Shown piece by piece: positions 26,554 to 34,879 of a DNA stretch of 64,000 nucleotides. Position numbers and translations under genes: made by a program. This stretch comes from Oscillospiraceae bacterium (lineage in GTDB: Bacteria; Bacillota; Clostridia; Oscillospirales; Ruminococcaceae), in contig JAJQIF010000011.1 in the NCBI GenBank assembly GCA_021199355.1, positions 31,284 through 95,283 on the forward strand, given 5' to 3'. The number at the start of each line of letters is the position of its first letter. The stretch's first letter is position 1. Under the pieces are notes generated by a model. That model had not been told where the DNA came from. It saw only the letters and a list, made by a program, of their open reading frames with translations, and searched no databases.

Positions 26554-27465
26554 TCACTCCTTGTAGTATCTTTCCCCGCCGTCACGGATGATGGCGGTGC
26601 CGATTCCCTTATTGGTGAAGATTTCGAGCAGGAGGCAGTGTGCGATGCGTCCGTCAAGAATATGCACACGGTTGACGCCGTGGTTGATGGCGTCGATGCA
26701 GTTCTGCATTTTGGGGAGCATTCCGCCGCCGAAGCTTCCTTCTTCGACAAATTTCTGAGCCTCCGAAACGGTCATCTCTGAGATGAGAGAAGATTTGTCG
26801 TTGAAATCCTTGTAAACGCCCTCGACATCCGTGAGGAATGCGAGCTTTTCGGCGTTCACGGCTCTTGCAATAGCGCAAGCCGCGTCGTCGGCGTTGATGT
26901 TGTAGCTGTAGAAGTCATTGTCAAATCCAATCGGGCAGATAATCGGGAGGAAGTCTTTTTCGAGGAGATCATAGATTATCTTCGGGTTCACTTCCGTAAT
27001 CTCTCCGACAAAGCCGATGTCTTCGCCGCCCGAGAGCTTCTTCTCGCACTTAAGGAGCATTCCGTCCTTGCCGCTGATGCCGACCGCCTTGACGCCGAGC
27101 TCGTTGACGAGCTGAACAAGGCTCTTGTTGACACGGTTTAAGACCATTTCGGCGATTTCCATCGTCGGTTCGTCGGTGACTCTGAGCCCATTCACAAAGT
27201 GCGGTTCCATTCCGACCTTTCCGACCCAACGGCTTATTTCCTTGCCGCCGCCGTGGACGATGATGGGCTTGAATCCGACAAGCTTCAGAAGCACGACGTC
27301 CTGAATGACGCTGTACTTGAGCTTTTCGTCGACCATCGCGCTCCCGCCGTACTTGACGACGATTATTTTGCGATTGAACCGCTGTATATAGGGCAGTGCC
27401 TCGATGAGCACCTGCGCCTTCTGCATTACGTCCATATCCGGGACGGCATTAGTATTTTCTGTCAT
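26554..27465 (-). CDS. argB: Acetylglutamate kinase
   Basis: A 303-residue amino acid kinase phosphorylating N-acetylglutamate. Motifs: [11 protein letters not shown] near the N-terminus, [10 protein letters not shown], and the ATP-site segment [32 protein letters not shown] 27465 follows AAAGGAGCTATATAAA. An N-terminal helix before the kinase core ([18 protein letters not shown]) is the type found in arginine-sensitive hexameric enzymes, so feedback inhibition by arginine is plausible. Confidence 0.94.
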   Translation of the reverse strand: MTENTNAVPDMDVMQKAQVLIEALPYIQRFNRKIIVVKYGGSAMVDEKLKYSVIQDVVLLKLVGFKPIIVHGGGKEISRWVGKVGMEPHFVNGLRVTDEPTMEIAEMVLNRVNKSLVQLVNELGVKAVGISGKDGMLLKCEKKLSGGEDIGFVGEITEVNPKIIYDLLEKDFLPIICPIGFDNDFYSYNINADDAACAIARAVNAEKLAFLTDVEGVYKDFNDKSSLISEMTVSEAQKFVEEGSFGGGMLPKMQNCIDAINHGVNRVHILDGRIAHCLLLEIFTNKGIGTAIIRDGGERYYKE

Positions 27466-27479
27466 TTTATATAGCTCCT

Positions 27480-28709
27480 TTATGAACGATAGTCGGCGTT
27501 GATTTTAACGTAGTCATATGTCAGGTCACAGCCCCATGCCGTGGCGGTTGCTTTTCCGTCGTGGACATCGGCGATAACCGTCACTTCGGGTTCCGAAAGA
27601 ATCTTTGTGGCGAATTCTTCGGAGTAGTCCGTCGCCATGCCGTTCTCGACGACCCGGAGCTTTCCTGCGGCACTGATGAAGTACAAATCGGTTGTATCGG
27701 GATTGAACTTCGCACCCGAATAGCCGAGAGCGCAGAGGATTCTTCCCCAGTTGGCGTCATGCCCGTATATTGCCGCTTTCGTCAGGCTCGAGCAGACGAC
27801 CGACTTTGCAAGAGTTTTTGCTGTCTCTTTGTCGGAGGCGTTCACAACTTTTACTTCCAAGAGAGCCGTGCAACCCTCGCCGTCGCCGGCAATCTTCTTG
27901 GCGAGCGTTTCGGTGACGATGCGAAGAGCTTTGCAGAAGAGTTCATAATCTTCATTCTCAGCAATAATCTCCGGATTTCCGGCAAGACCGTTCGCCATGA
28001 GAATTACCGTGTCGTTCGTCGAGGTGTCGCCGTCGACCGAAATCATGTTGAATGTGTCCTGAATGTCGGCTTTGAGCGCCTTCGTAAGAAGCTCTTTCGA
28101 AATAGCAATGTCAGATGTGATGAAGCAGAGCATCGTGCACATATTCGGGTGAATCATGCCGGAGCCTTTGCACATGCCGCCGATTGTGACGGTCTTGCCG
28201 CCGAGCTCAAACCTGACGGCGACCTCCTTCGGCTTTGTATCCGTGGTCATGATTGCTTTTTCAGCCGCAGTGCCGTGGGCTTCATCGGCGCCGAGTCTTT
28301 CGGAAAGTGCTCTGACGCCCGCCTTGAGCTTGTCAACCGGGAGCTGTTTGCCGATAACGCCTGTTGAAGCTACCAAAACCGAGCCCTCGCCGAGCCCGAG
28401 AACCGACTTAGCTTCGTCCGAAACTTCATTACAGCAGTCGAAGCCCTCTTTGCCGGTGCAGGCGTTGGCGATGCCGGAATTTATGACTATTGCTTGCGAA
28501 GTTTCGTAGCTCTCGACAATCTCTTTATCGAAGAGGACGGGAGCGGCTTTCACAAGGTTTGTCGTGAACGTTCCCGCAGTGACGGCAGGAACCGAGCTTA
28601 AAATCATAGCCATATCGTCCCGCCCCTGATATTTTATTCCCGCCGCATAAGAACCGGCAGAAAAGCCGATAGCGGCAGTTACGCCGCCCGAAATTTTTTC
28701 GATTTTCAT
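27480..28709 (-). CDS. argJ: Bifunctional glutamate N-acetyltransferase/ornithine acetyltransferase
   Basis: A 409-residue self-processing Ntn-type enzyme that transfers acetyl groups from acetylornithine to glutamate. The autocleavage region is [23 protein letters not shown], where the Thr of CTML becomes the nucleophile of the beta chain. The end [14 protein letters not shown] and [15 protein letters not shown] match the family. Its presence means the acetyl group is recycled, and no separate argE is needed. It sits between the GNAT gene and argB. Confidence 0.94.
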   Translation of the reverse strand: MKIEKISGGVTAAIGFSAGSYAAGIKYQGRDDMAMILSSVPAVTAGTFTTNLVKAAPVLFDKEIVESYETSQAIVINSGIANACTGKEGFDCCNEVSDEAKSVLGLGEGSVLVASTGVIGKQLPVDKLKAGVRALSERLGADEAHGTAAEKAIMTTDTKPKEVAVRFELGGKTVTIGGMCKGSGMIHPNMCTMLCFITSDIAISKELLTKALKADIQDTFNMISVDGDTSTNDTVILMANGLAGNPEIIAENEDYELFCKALRIVTETLAKKIAGDGEGCTALLEVKVVNASDKETAKTLAKSVVCSSLTKAAIYGHDANWGRILCALGYSGAKFNPDTTDLYFISAAGKLRVVENGMATDYSEEFATKILSEPEVTVIADVHDGKATATAWGCDLTYDYVKINADYRS

Positions 28710-28720
28710 TGTAATTCCCT

Positions 28721-29185
28721 CTATAGATTTCTTTTTATTTTATTTTCGTCATTGAGAACCAAATCATAGACGTTTACGTCCTCCCTCGGCGACCAGCCGG
28801 TCGATTGCCAGAAGGAGTTGCCGAGGCGGTTTTGCTTGAAGGCGATGAGGCTTATTTTGTTGACGCCGTCGGCTTTCAGAGCCTCGGTGCAGAACCGCAC
28901 CATGTCCGAGCCGATGCCGTGGTTGCGGTAGCTTCTTTCGACGCAGACGTGATAGAAATAGCCCGTTCTGCCGTCGCTCCCGCAGAGAATAGTCCCGACA
29001 AGCTTGCCGTCGAGCTCAGCAACGACGCTCAGTCCCGGGTTCCTCGCGAGAAAGCGTTTTACGCCGTCATACGAGTCGTCAATACTGCGAATCGCGAATC
29101 CCTCGATGCTCTCCCAGAGGGTGAACACCTCGGGGTAGTCTGCTATTGTCATGGGGCGCAAATTCGCGCCGGATTTATTCTCCAT
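28721..29185 (-). CDS. GNAT-family N-acetyltransferase in the arginine operon
   Basis: A 154-residue GNAT protein. The acetyl-CoA binding motif appears as VERSYRNHGIGSDMVRFC, followed by ISLIAFKQNRLGNSFWQSTGW. ATG 29185 follows GATTAGGAGCACAAA. Lying between argC and argJ, it may be a stand-alone N-acetylglutamate synthase that primes the cycle, or an unrelated acetyltransferase; the first is suggested by context only. It resembles the YpeA-type branch. Confidence 0.75.
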   Translation of the reverse strand: MENKSGANLRPMTIADYPEVFTLWESIEGFAIRSIDDSYDGVKRFLARNPGLSVVAELDGKLVGTILCGSDGRTGYFYHVCVERSYRNHGIGSDMVRFCTEALKADGVNKISLIAFKQNRLGNSFWQSTGWSPREDVNVYDLVLNDENKIKRNL

Positions 29186-29198
29186 TTTGTGCTCCTAA

Positions 29199-30239
29199 TC
29201 AGACGGGAAGTTGGTCGATTCCCTTAGCCTCGGGGAGACCAAACATCAGGTTCATGTTCTGAATCGCCTGTCCTGCGGCACCCTTGACCATGTTGTCGAT
29301 GGCGCCCATCATGATGACACGGTTTGTGCGCTCGTCCAGTTTGCAGGAAACGTCGGCAAGGTTCGAGCCACGAACCCATCTTGTCTCGGTCGGCACGCCA
29401 TACGGGAGGACACGGACGAAATGCTCGTCCTTGTAGCAGGCTTCATACGCCGCATGGAGCTCCTCCGGAGTTACGGATTTTGCGAGGCTTGCGTATGCCG
29501 TCACCAAGATTCCTCTTTGCATCGGAACGAGATGCGGGGTGAAGCTGATTCTTATGTCACGTCCTGCAATATTCGACAACTGCTCTTCAATTTCGGGAAC
29601 ATGCCGATGTGCGGCGACGGAATAAGCCTTGATGGATTCATTGACCTCGCAGAAGAGGTTTGCGGTCTTCGCACCTCTGCCGGCGCCCGAGGTGCCGCTC
29701 TTTGCGTCGATGATAATCGTGTCGGGGTCTATGTAGCCCGCCTTGAGAAGCGGATAGATGCTTAAGAATGAGCAGGTCGGATAGCAACCCGGGTTAGCAA
29801 TGAGCCGGGCGCTTTTTATTTTATCCCGATTGATTTCGGGCAAGCCATAGACGGCTTCTTTGATGAATTCGGGGCAGGGATGATGAATCTTGTACCACTG
29901 CTCATAGATTTCGGGGTCGGTTATTCTGAAATCGGCGCTGAGATCGATAATCTTGCATTCCGAAAGAATTTCCTCGGTCACCTGAGAGGCGCAAAAGCCC
30001 TGCGGAGTGGCGGTGAAGATAACGTCGCAATTCTTCGACATTTCCGTCATATCCTCGCCACAGCATTCGTCGTCTTCATAATCACGAAGAGCGCCGTATT
30101 CGTTCGAGAAGGGCGTTCCGGCATAGCTACGCGACCCGAGCCCGACGATTTCCACGTCATCTCTCTGTTTCAACAATCTTACCAACTCGGCACCGGCATA
30201 ACCCGTCGCACCGATAATACCTACTTTTATTTTGCTCAT
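29199..30239 (-). CDS. argC: N-acetyl-gamma-glutamyl-phosphate reductase
   Basis: A 346-residue NADPH-dependent reductase. The nucleotide-binding start is KVGIIGATGYAGAELVRLL, the catalytic Cys is in LIANPGCYPTCSFLSIYPL, and SGTSGAGRGAKTANLFCEV follows. It is the first gene of the minus-strand operon argC-GNAT-argJ-argB-argD that leads from glutamate to acetylornithine. ATG 30239 follows AAAGGGGATATTTGT. Confidence 0.94.
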   Translation of the reverse strand: MSKIKVGIIGATGYAGAELVRLLKQRDDVEIVGLGSRSYAGTPFSNEYGALRDYEDDECCGEDMTEMSKNCDVIFTATPQGFCASQVTEEILSECKIIDLSADFRITDPEIYEQWYKIHHPCPEFIKEAVYGLPEINRDKIKSARLIANPGCYPTCSFLSIYPLLKAGYIDPDTIIIDAKSGTSGAGRGAKTANLFCEVNESIKAYSVAAHRHVPEIEEQLSNIAGRDIRISFTPHLVPMQRGILVTAYASLAKSVTPEELHAAYEACYKDEHFVRVLPYGVPTETRWVRGSNLADVSCKLDERTNRVIMMGAIDNMVKGAAGQAIQNMNLMFGLPEAKGIDQLPV

Positions 30240-30269
30240 ACAAATATCCCCTTTAAGTCACATGCAACA

Positions 30270-30298
30270 ATTATACATGATATTCATCTTTTTTGCAA
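30270..30298 (-). promoter_or_regulatory. Promoter of the arginine operon, with a possible ArgR half-site
   Basis: Minus strand TTGCAA (30293-30298) and TATAAT (30270-30275), 17-base spacer. The spacer contains ATGAATATCATG, close to one half of a Gram-positive ARG box, but a clear second half is missing, so ArgR control is only suggested. Confidence 0.65.
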
Positions 30299-30308
30299 TA
30301 GTTATTTT

Positions 30309-30377
30309 TGTAGGGGCGGATATTATCCGCCCGAAAAGTTTTCGCAAAGATGCGGGCGGATGATATCCGCCCCTACA
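30309..30377. repeat. Repeat family B, full paired element
   Basis: A 69-base inverted repeat starting TGTAGGGGCGGATATTAT and ending ATATCCGCCCCTACA; each arm is itself a palindrome (GGGCGGATATTATCCGCCC). A half copy occurs at 31893-31917. It lies between the divergent argC and mraZ promoters. Confidence 0.85.
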
Positions 30378-30436
30378 CTAATCGCCTTTATCGAGAAAAA
30401 ATTTCTCCGAAATCGAAAATACCTTGAAATTCCCTA

Positions 30437-30510
30437 TTGCATTTTGGAAAATATAATGCTATAATTGGTGTACTGAGTGGTATCGAGTGTTAAAAGGTGG
30501 CAATAAGTGA
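30437..30510 (+). promoter_or_regulatory. mraZ promoter with phased GTG repeats (likely MraZ operator)
   Basis: TTGCAT 30437-30442 and TATAAT 30460-30465 with a 17-base spacer. GTG triplets then start at 30468, 30477, 30487, 30497 and 30507, that is every 9-10 bases. MraZ proteins are known to bind short direct repeats (TGGGN in E. coli, AAAGTG in mycoplasmas) spaced by one helix turn near their own promoter, so this array is a good autoregulatory site. Confidence 0.7.
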
Positions 30511-30520
30511 GGTGAATCCG

Positions 30521-30955
30521 ATGCCGGAAGAGTTAAAAATGAGCGGCGAGCTCCCTTATACGATTGACGTGAAGGGCAGAATGAGCTTCCCGCAAAGATT
30601 TCGTGACGTATTGGGCGACAGCTTTGTCTTGACAAGAGGCGCAGACCATCGGCTGGTTGCATACTCAACCGAGCATTGGAACACACTTCGTGACAAGATT
30701 TCACTCATGCGTGAGGGCAAGGACAAGGAAATCCTCAAGCAGATTTACATCAAGGGAGCTATTCAGGTCGAAACGGATAAGCTCGGAAGAATTCTGGTGC
30801 CACAGGCTTTGAGAGAATACGCCCGGCTCCTCAAGGACGTTTATGTCGTCGGAGCTATCGACACGGCGGAAATCTGGGACAAGAACACCTATGAAGAGTT
30901 CACGCAGTCGATTTCGCCGGATGACCTCTATGCGGCTCTTGAAGCGTTGGAATAA
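30521..30955 (+). CDS. mraZ: Transcriptional regulator MraZ
   Basis: A 144-residue protein with two SpoVT/AbrB-like MraZ repeats; the start is GELPYTIDVKGRMSFPQRFRD and the second copy includes IQVETDKLGRILVPQALREYA. It controls the division and wall cluster that it heads. ATG 30521 is preferred, since GTGAGGTGAATCCG provides the ribosome site; a GTG at 30497 belongs to the operator repeats. rsmH follows after 18 bases. Confidence 0.93.
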   Translation: MPEELKMSGELPYTIDVKGRMSFPQRFRDVLGDSFVLTRGADHRLVAYSTEHWNTLRDKISLMREGKDKEILKQIYIKGAIQVETDKLGRILVPQALREYARLLKDVYVVGAIDTAEIWDKNTYEEFTQSISPDDLYAALEALE

Positions 30956-30973
30956 AGAAATAAGGAAAGTTTC

Positions 30974-31897
30974 ATGGAATTTCGGCATATACCGGTTCTA
31001 CTGGATGAGTGTATAGACGGACTTAATATCAAGCCCGACGGGATTTACGTTGACGGCACGGCAGGCGGTGCGGGGCACTCAAGAGCGATTGCAAAAAAGC
31101 TTGTCACGGGCAAGCTCATAGCGATTGACCGCGACCCCGAGGCTGTGGAGGTCGCCCGTGAGCGGCTTTTCGGACTGAACGCCACAGTTGTGGAAGGGAC
31201 GTTCGGAAACGTCGACAAGATACTTGACGAGCAGGGAATCGAGGGCATCGACGGCTTGCTCCTTGATATCGGCGTCAGCTCCTATCAGCTTGATAATCCC
31301 GACAGAGGGTTCTCCTATCACTCGGAAGAGAGCGATCTCGACATGAGAATGAGCGAGAGTGGACTTAGCGCCCGGGACGTCGTCAACACATATTCGTATG
31401 AAGATTTAACGAGAATTCTCTTTGAGTACGGCGAAGAAAAGTTTGCGAAGAGCATCGCCTCGAACATCGTCAAAGAGCGTGAAAAGAACGAGATAAAAAC
31501 CGTCGGCGATCTGGCGGATATAATAAGAGAGTCGGTTCCGGCAAAGGTGAAGCGGGAGAAGAATCCCTGCAAGAAGACCTTTCAGGCAATCAGAATAGAA
31601 GTAAACAACGAGTTTGGCGAGCTTTCGGAAGCGTTGGACAAGGGCTTTGAGCGCTTGAAGCCGGGCGGAAGGCTTTGCGTGATTACCTTCCACTCGCTCG
31701 AGGACAGAATGGTGAAGCAGAGATTTCTTAGCTTCGCGCAGGGCTGTATCTGCCCGCCCGAGTTCCCCGTGTGCGTATGCGGCAGAACCCCGAGGGGCAA
31801 GATAATCACCAAAAAGCCCATCGAACCGAGCGAAGCGGAGTTAGAGAGCAATAATCGAAGCCATTCGGCTAAGCTACGCATAATAGAAAAACTGTAG
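30974..31897 (+). CDS. rsmH: 16S rRNA (cytosine(1402)-N(4))-methyltransferase RsmH
   Basis: A 307-residue SAM-dependent methyltransferase modifying C1402 in the ribosomal P site. Typical segments are FRHIPVLLDECIDGLNIKPDGIYVD, GTAGGAGHS, DGLLLDIGVSSYQLD and the ending SLEDRMVKQRF. Always the second gene of the dcw cluster. Its TAG stop lies inside the TGTAGGGG start of a family B repeat, which may have changed the original C-terminus. Confidence 0.95.
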   Translation: MEFRHIPVLLDECIDGLNIKPDGIYVDGTAGGAGHSRAIAKKLVTGKLIAIDRDPEAVEVARERLFGLNATVVEGTFGNVDKILDEQGIEGIDGLLLDIGVSSYQLDNPDRGFSYHSEESDLDMRMSESGLSARDVVNTYSYEDLTRILFEYGEEKFAKSIASNIVKEREKNEIKTVGDLADIIRESVPAKVKREKNPCKKTFQAIRIEVNNEFGELSEALDKGFERLKPGGRLCVITFHSLEDRMVKQRFLSFAQGCICPPEFPVCVCGRTPRGKIITKKPIEPSEAELESNNRSHSAKLRIIEKL

Positions 31898-31917
31898 GGG
31901 CGGATATCATCCGCCCG
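31893..31917. repeat. Repeat family B, half element supplying the rsmH stop
   Basis: TGTAGGGGCGGATATCAT followed by CCGCCCG, one arm of the element at 30309-30377. TAG at 31895-31897 is the rsmH stop codon. Confidence 0.8.
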
Positions 31918-31937
31918 AAACCAAAGGACGTGAAAAA

Positions 31938-32441
31938 ATGGCGTATCGTGACGACAATTTAGCTTATGATATTTCGGTCTATGAGCCGAAGAGCAATGTC
32001 CAGCCGAAGACTCAGCCGAAGGCGGAGCCAAAGCGCAAGCCCCGTATCGAAATACGGCATAACACAATCGCTCTGCCGCAGAACCTCTTCACGATTTTCG
32101 TAACCGCCGCAGTCGTCTTTGCGGTGATGTTCGCACTTCTCTATGGTAAGGTCGAGAGCAACCGTCTCTTCAACGAGATTTCGACGCTTGAGAGCAGTCT
32201 TTCGGAGCTCGAGAGCGACAACGCAAGTCTCGCCGCCGAGTACGAGTCGAAAACATCGCTGAAGACCGTCGAGGAATACGCCCAGAACGTTCTTGGGCTT
32301 GAGAAACTGGACAAATCCCAGATTGAATATGTCGAGGTCGAGGCGGACACCGTCATCGAGGTTGTAGAAACGGAGAGCTCAAACATATTTGTAATCTTAA
32401 AAAACTGGTTTGACGACCTGTTTGAATATCTTGGGTTCTGA
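31938..32441 (+). CDS. ftsL: FtsL/DivIC-type septum formation protein
   Basis: A 167-residue bitopic membrane protein: a Lys/Pro-rich cytoplasmic tail (about 1-48), one helix at about 50-69 (LFTIFVTAAVVFAVMFALLY) and a coiled-coil stalk (about 71-115, NEISTLESSLSELESDNASL). The sequence VEEYAQNVLGLEKLDKSQIEYV is the usual FtsL/DivIC end. An extra acidic and aromatic tail (SSNIFVILKNWFDDLFEYLGF) follows. Position between rsmH and the penicillin-binding protein fixes it as FtsL. It should link the divisome to FtsQ/DivIB and the PBP. Confidence 0.85.
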   Translation: MAYRDDNLAYDISVYEPKSNVQPKTQPKAEPKRKPRIEIRHNTIALPQNLFTIFVTAAVVFAVMFALLYGKVESNRLFNEISTLESSLSELESDNASLAAEYESKTSLKTVEEYAQNVLGLEKLDKSQIEYVEVEADTVIEVVETESSNIFVILKNWFDDLFEYLGF

Positions 32442-32479
32442 TTAAATAGTATTGGTAATGAGATAAGTGTATCGAGGGA

Positions 32480-32524
32480 AAGTTAAGTTTTGCCTTCTTG
32501 AATATTGAAGGGTAAACTTAGCTT
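32480..32524 (+). other. Hairpin in the ftsL-pbp intergenic region
   Basis: Arms AAGTTAAGTTTTGCCTTC (32480-32497) and GAAGGGTAAACTTAGCTT (32507-32524) pair almost completely around TTGAATATT, followed by TCTTC. Could be a weak terminator/attenuator or an RNA processing site. Confidence 0.55.
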
Positions 32525-32580
32525 TCTTCAGTAAGAGGCAAAAAGTCGGAACGTGTTATTTTTTGCAAGAAGGAGTTAAA

Positions 32581-34824
32581 ATGTCAGAACAAAAAAAGAC
32601 AACTCCAAAAATGAAGCGGCGACTGATGATACCGCTACTGGCAATCATGATGGTGGCGCTTGTGTATGTCACATACACCATGTATCAGGTTGCGATTGTT
32701 GACAGTGAAACGTATCAGGCACTCGCCAACGACCAGCAGTTCAAGACAACGACAATCAGCGCAAACAGAGGAACAATCTACGATTCGAATGGTCAGGTGC
32801 TCGCACAGAGCGTGACGGTCTATACCGTCTATGTCGACCCGAGAACCTTCTCGGAAAGAGACACCGAGCAGGAGGACCTCATCGTCGAGACGCTTTCCGA
32901 GTATCTCGACGTCGATGAGGACATTATCGAAGAGAAGCTCCATAAGGACAACGCTTATCAGGTCATCGCGACCGAGGTCGACAAGATTACGGCGACAAGT
33001 ATCCTCACTATAATGAGCGAAGCGGGAGTTACATCCGTCGGAGCCACGGCAACGACCGAAAGATACTATCCGCAGGACGACCTGGCGGCGAATGTGGTCG
33101 GGCATCTGCATTACGACGGCTACGGAATCTATGGAATCGAAGCTTCGTATGACGACTACCTCACGGGCACCGACGGCGCAATCGTCACGGCGATAGATGC
33201 GAACGGCTCGGAGATTCAGTATAAGTACAAGCAGAGCTATGACGCAGTTGACGGCAACTCGGTCTATTCGACAATCGACGCGACCATCCAGTATTACGTC
33301 GAGGAGGCTCTTGCAAATGCGGTCGAGGCGAACGACCCCGAAAACGGCGCCTGTGCAATAGTCATGAACTGCAAGACCGGAGCTATCTATGCGATGGCTT
33401 CGTCTCCCACATATAATCTTAACGAGCCGTCGGTTGTGACGGACGAATCCCTCTCCGAATATCTGGCGGGGCTTTCGGACACAGCTACGGATGAGGAATA
33501 CAGTGCGGCGCTCTCCGAATCGCTCTATACCCAGTGGACGAACAAGGCGATTTCGAGCATCTACTTCCCGGGCTCCGTTTTCAAGGTTGTAACCGGCTCG
33601 GCGGCTCTTGAGGAGAACGCAATCACTCTGAGCGACACCTTCTATTGCTCGGGAACGATAACCGTTGCGGACACCCTCTACCACTGCTGGAGCTATGCCA
33701 CCTCCGGCGCACATGGCTCGCAGACCTTCGTCGAGGCTATGACAAACTCCTGCAACCCGGCGTTTGTACAGATTGGACAGAAGCTCGGCATGGAGGCATT
33801 CAGTAAATATTTCGAGGCGTTCGGCTTCACACAGAAGACGGGAATTGACCTTCCCGCTGAGTCGAACAGCCTTTATATCGACGCCGACAGCATGACGCTT
33901 GTAAACCTGGCGTCAAGCTCCTTCGGTCAGGCTAATAAAGTCACACCTATCCAGATGATTTGCGCATTTGCGGCGGTTGTAAACGGGGGATATCTCCTGA
34001 CCCCCTATGTCGTCGACAAGGTAGTCGATGCCGAGGGCAACATCGTCATGCAGAACGAGACCACCGTCAAGCGGCAGGTAATTTCGGAGGAGACCTCCGA
34101 GACGATGCGCGAGGTCCTTGAGACGGTCGTTAATACCAACTCGGGAAGCAACGCCTATATCAAGGGCTATTCAATCGGCGGCAAGTCGGGAACCTCGCAG
34201 AAGCTCGATGAGGATTCGTCCGGTACGACCTATGTATCGTCCTACGTCGCCTTCTATCCCGCCGATGACCCCGAGATAATCATGCTTGTAATGGTCGACC
34301 ATCCGACAAACGGACTTTACTACGGCTCTGCCGTTGCAGCGCCGGTTGTCGTTGAAGCTCTGACCGATATTCTGCCGTATCTCGGGTATTACGCCGAGTA
34401 TACCGAAGAAGATTTGGAAGATATGGACGTTTCCGTCCCGTATATAAGAGGCTCGACCGTCGAGCAGGCTACTGCCACTCTCGAAGCCCTCGGGCTTGAG
34501 ATTGAAGTAATCGGCGAAGGCGACACGGTCATCAGACAGGTGCCCTCAAGCGGAAGCACTATGCCGACAGGATGCACGGTTGTCGTCTATACGGATGAAG
34601 ACTATGACGTGCAATACACGACCGTTCCGGATATATCCGGCTGCTCTTTGTCGGAGGCGAACAGACTGCTGACGAAGGCAGGGCTTAACCTGTTGCCCTT
34701 GGGAGGAGCCGCCGAGAAGTCGGGAGCCGTATGCTCCGGCACCTCGAACTATACCGTCGGAACGACAGTAGAGGTCGGCACGATTATTGAAGCGTACTTT
34801 GTTGTAAATGAGGATTCGGGCTGA
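32581..34824 (+). CDS. Class B penicillin-binding protein with two PASTA domains (FtsI/SpoVD-like)
   Basis: A 747-residue septal transpeptidase. One N-terminal helix (about 15-33), then the dimerisation domain starting at SANRGTIYDSNGQVLAQS. The transpeptidase has SVFK (nucleophile Ser), TNSCN (SxN motif) and GGKSGTSQ (KTG motif). Two PASTA domains close the protein (VPYIRGSTVEQATATLEAL and TVPDISGCSLSEANRLL). It acts outside the membrane with FtsW to build septal wall. PASTA domains are typical of PBP2x and SpoVD. ATG 32581 follows AAGAAGGAGTTAAA. Confidence 0.93.
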   Translation: MSEQKKTTPKMKRRLMIPLLAIMMVALVYVTYTMYQVAIVDSETYQALANDQQFKTTTISANRGTIYDSNGQVLAQSVTVYTVYVDPRTFSERDTEQEDLIVETLSEYLDVDEDIIEEKLHKDNAYQVIATEVDKITATSILTIMSEAGVTSVGATATTERYYPQDDLAANVVGHLHYDGYGIYGIEASYDDYLTGTDGAIVTAIDANGSEIQYKYKQSYDAVDGNSVYSTIDATIQYYVEEALANAVEANDPENGACAIVMNCKTGAIYAMASSPTYNLNEPSVVTDESLSEYLAGLSDTATDEEYSAALSESLYTQWTNKAISSIYFPGSVFKVVTGSAALEENAITLSDTFYCSGTITVADTLYHCWSYATSGAHGSQTFVEAMTNSCNPAFVQIGQKLGMEAFSKYFEAFGFTQKTGIDLPAESNSLYIDADSMTLVNLASSSFGQANKVTPIQMICAFAAVVNGGYLLTPYVVDKVVDAEGNIVMQNETTVKRQVISEETSETMREVLETVVNTNSGSNAYIKGYSIGGKSGTSQKLDEDSSGTTYVSSYVAFYPADDPEIIMLVMVDHPTNGLYYGSAVAAPVVVEALTDILPYLGYYAEYTEEDLEDMDVSVPYIRGSTVEQATATLEALGLEIEVIGEGDTVIRQVPSSGSTMPTGCTVVVYTDEDYDVQYTTVPDISGCSLSEANRLLTKAGLNLLPLGGAAEKSGAVCSGTSNYTVGTTVEVGTIIEAYFVVNEDSG

Positions 34825-34830
34825 CGCCCG

Positions 34831-34874
34831 CCCTCTCAGTCAGCTTCGCTGACAGCTCCCCCAGAGGGGGAGCC
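34831..34874. repeat. Repeat family A, half element before murE
   Basis: CCCTCTCAGTCAGCTTCGC followed by TGACAGCTCCCCCAGAGGGGGAGCC; related to the element at 39867-39990. It ends only 5 bases before the first possible murE start codon, so it shapes the murE ribosome region. Confidence 0.75.
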
Positions 34875-34879
34875 AAGAT

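Noticed and set aside
30241..30300. Full ArgR operator before argC
   Set aside because: Only one convincing half-site (ATGAATA); kept as a hint in the promoter entry.
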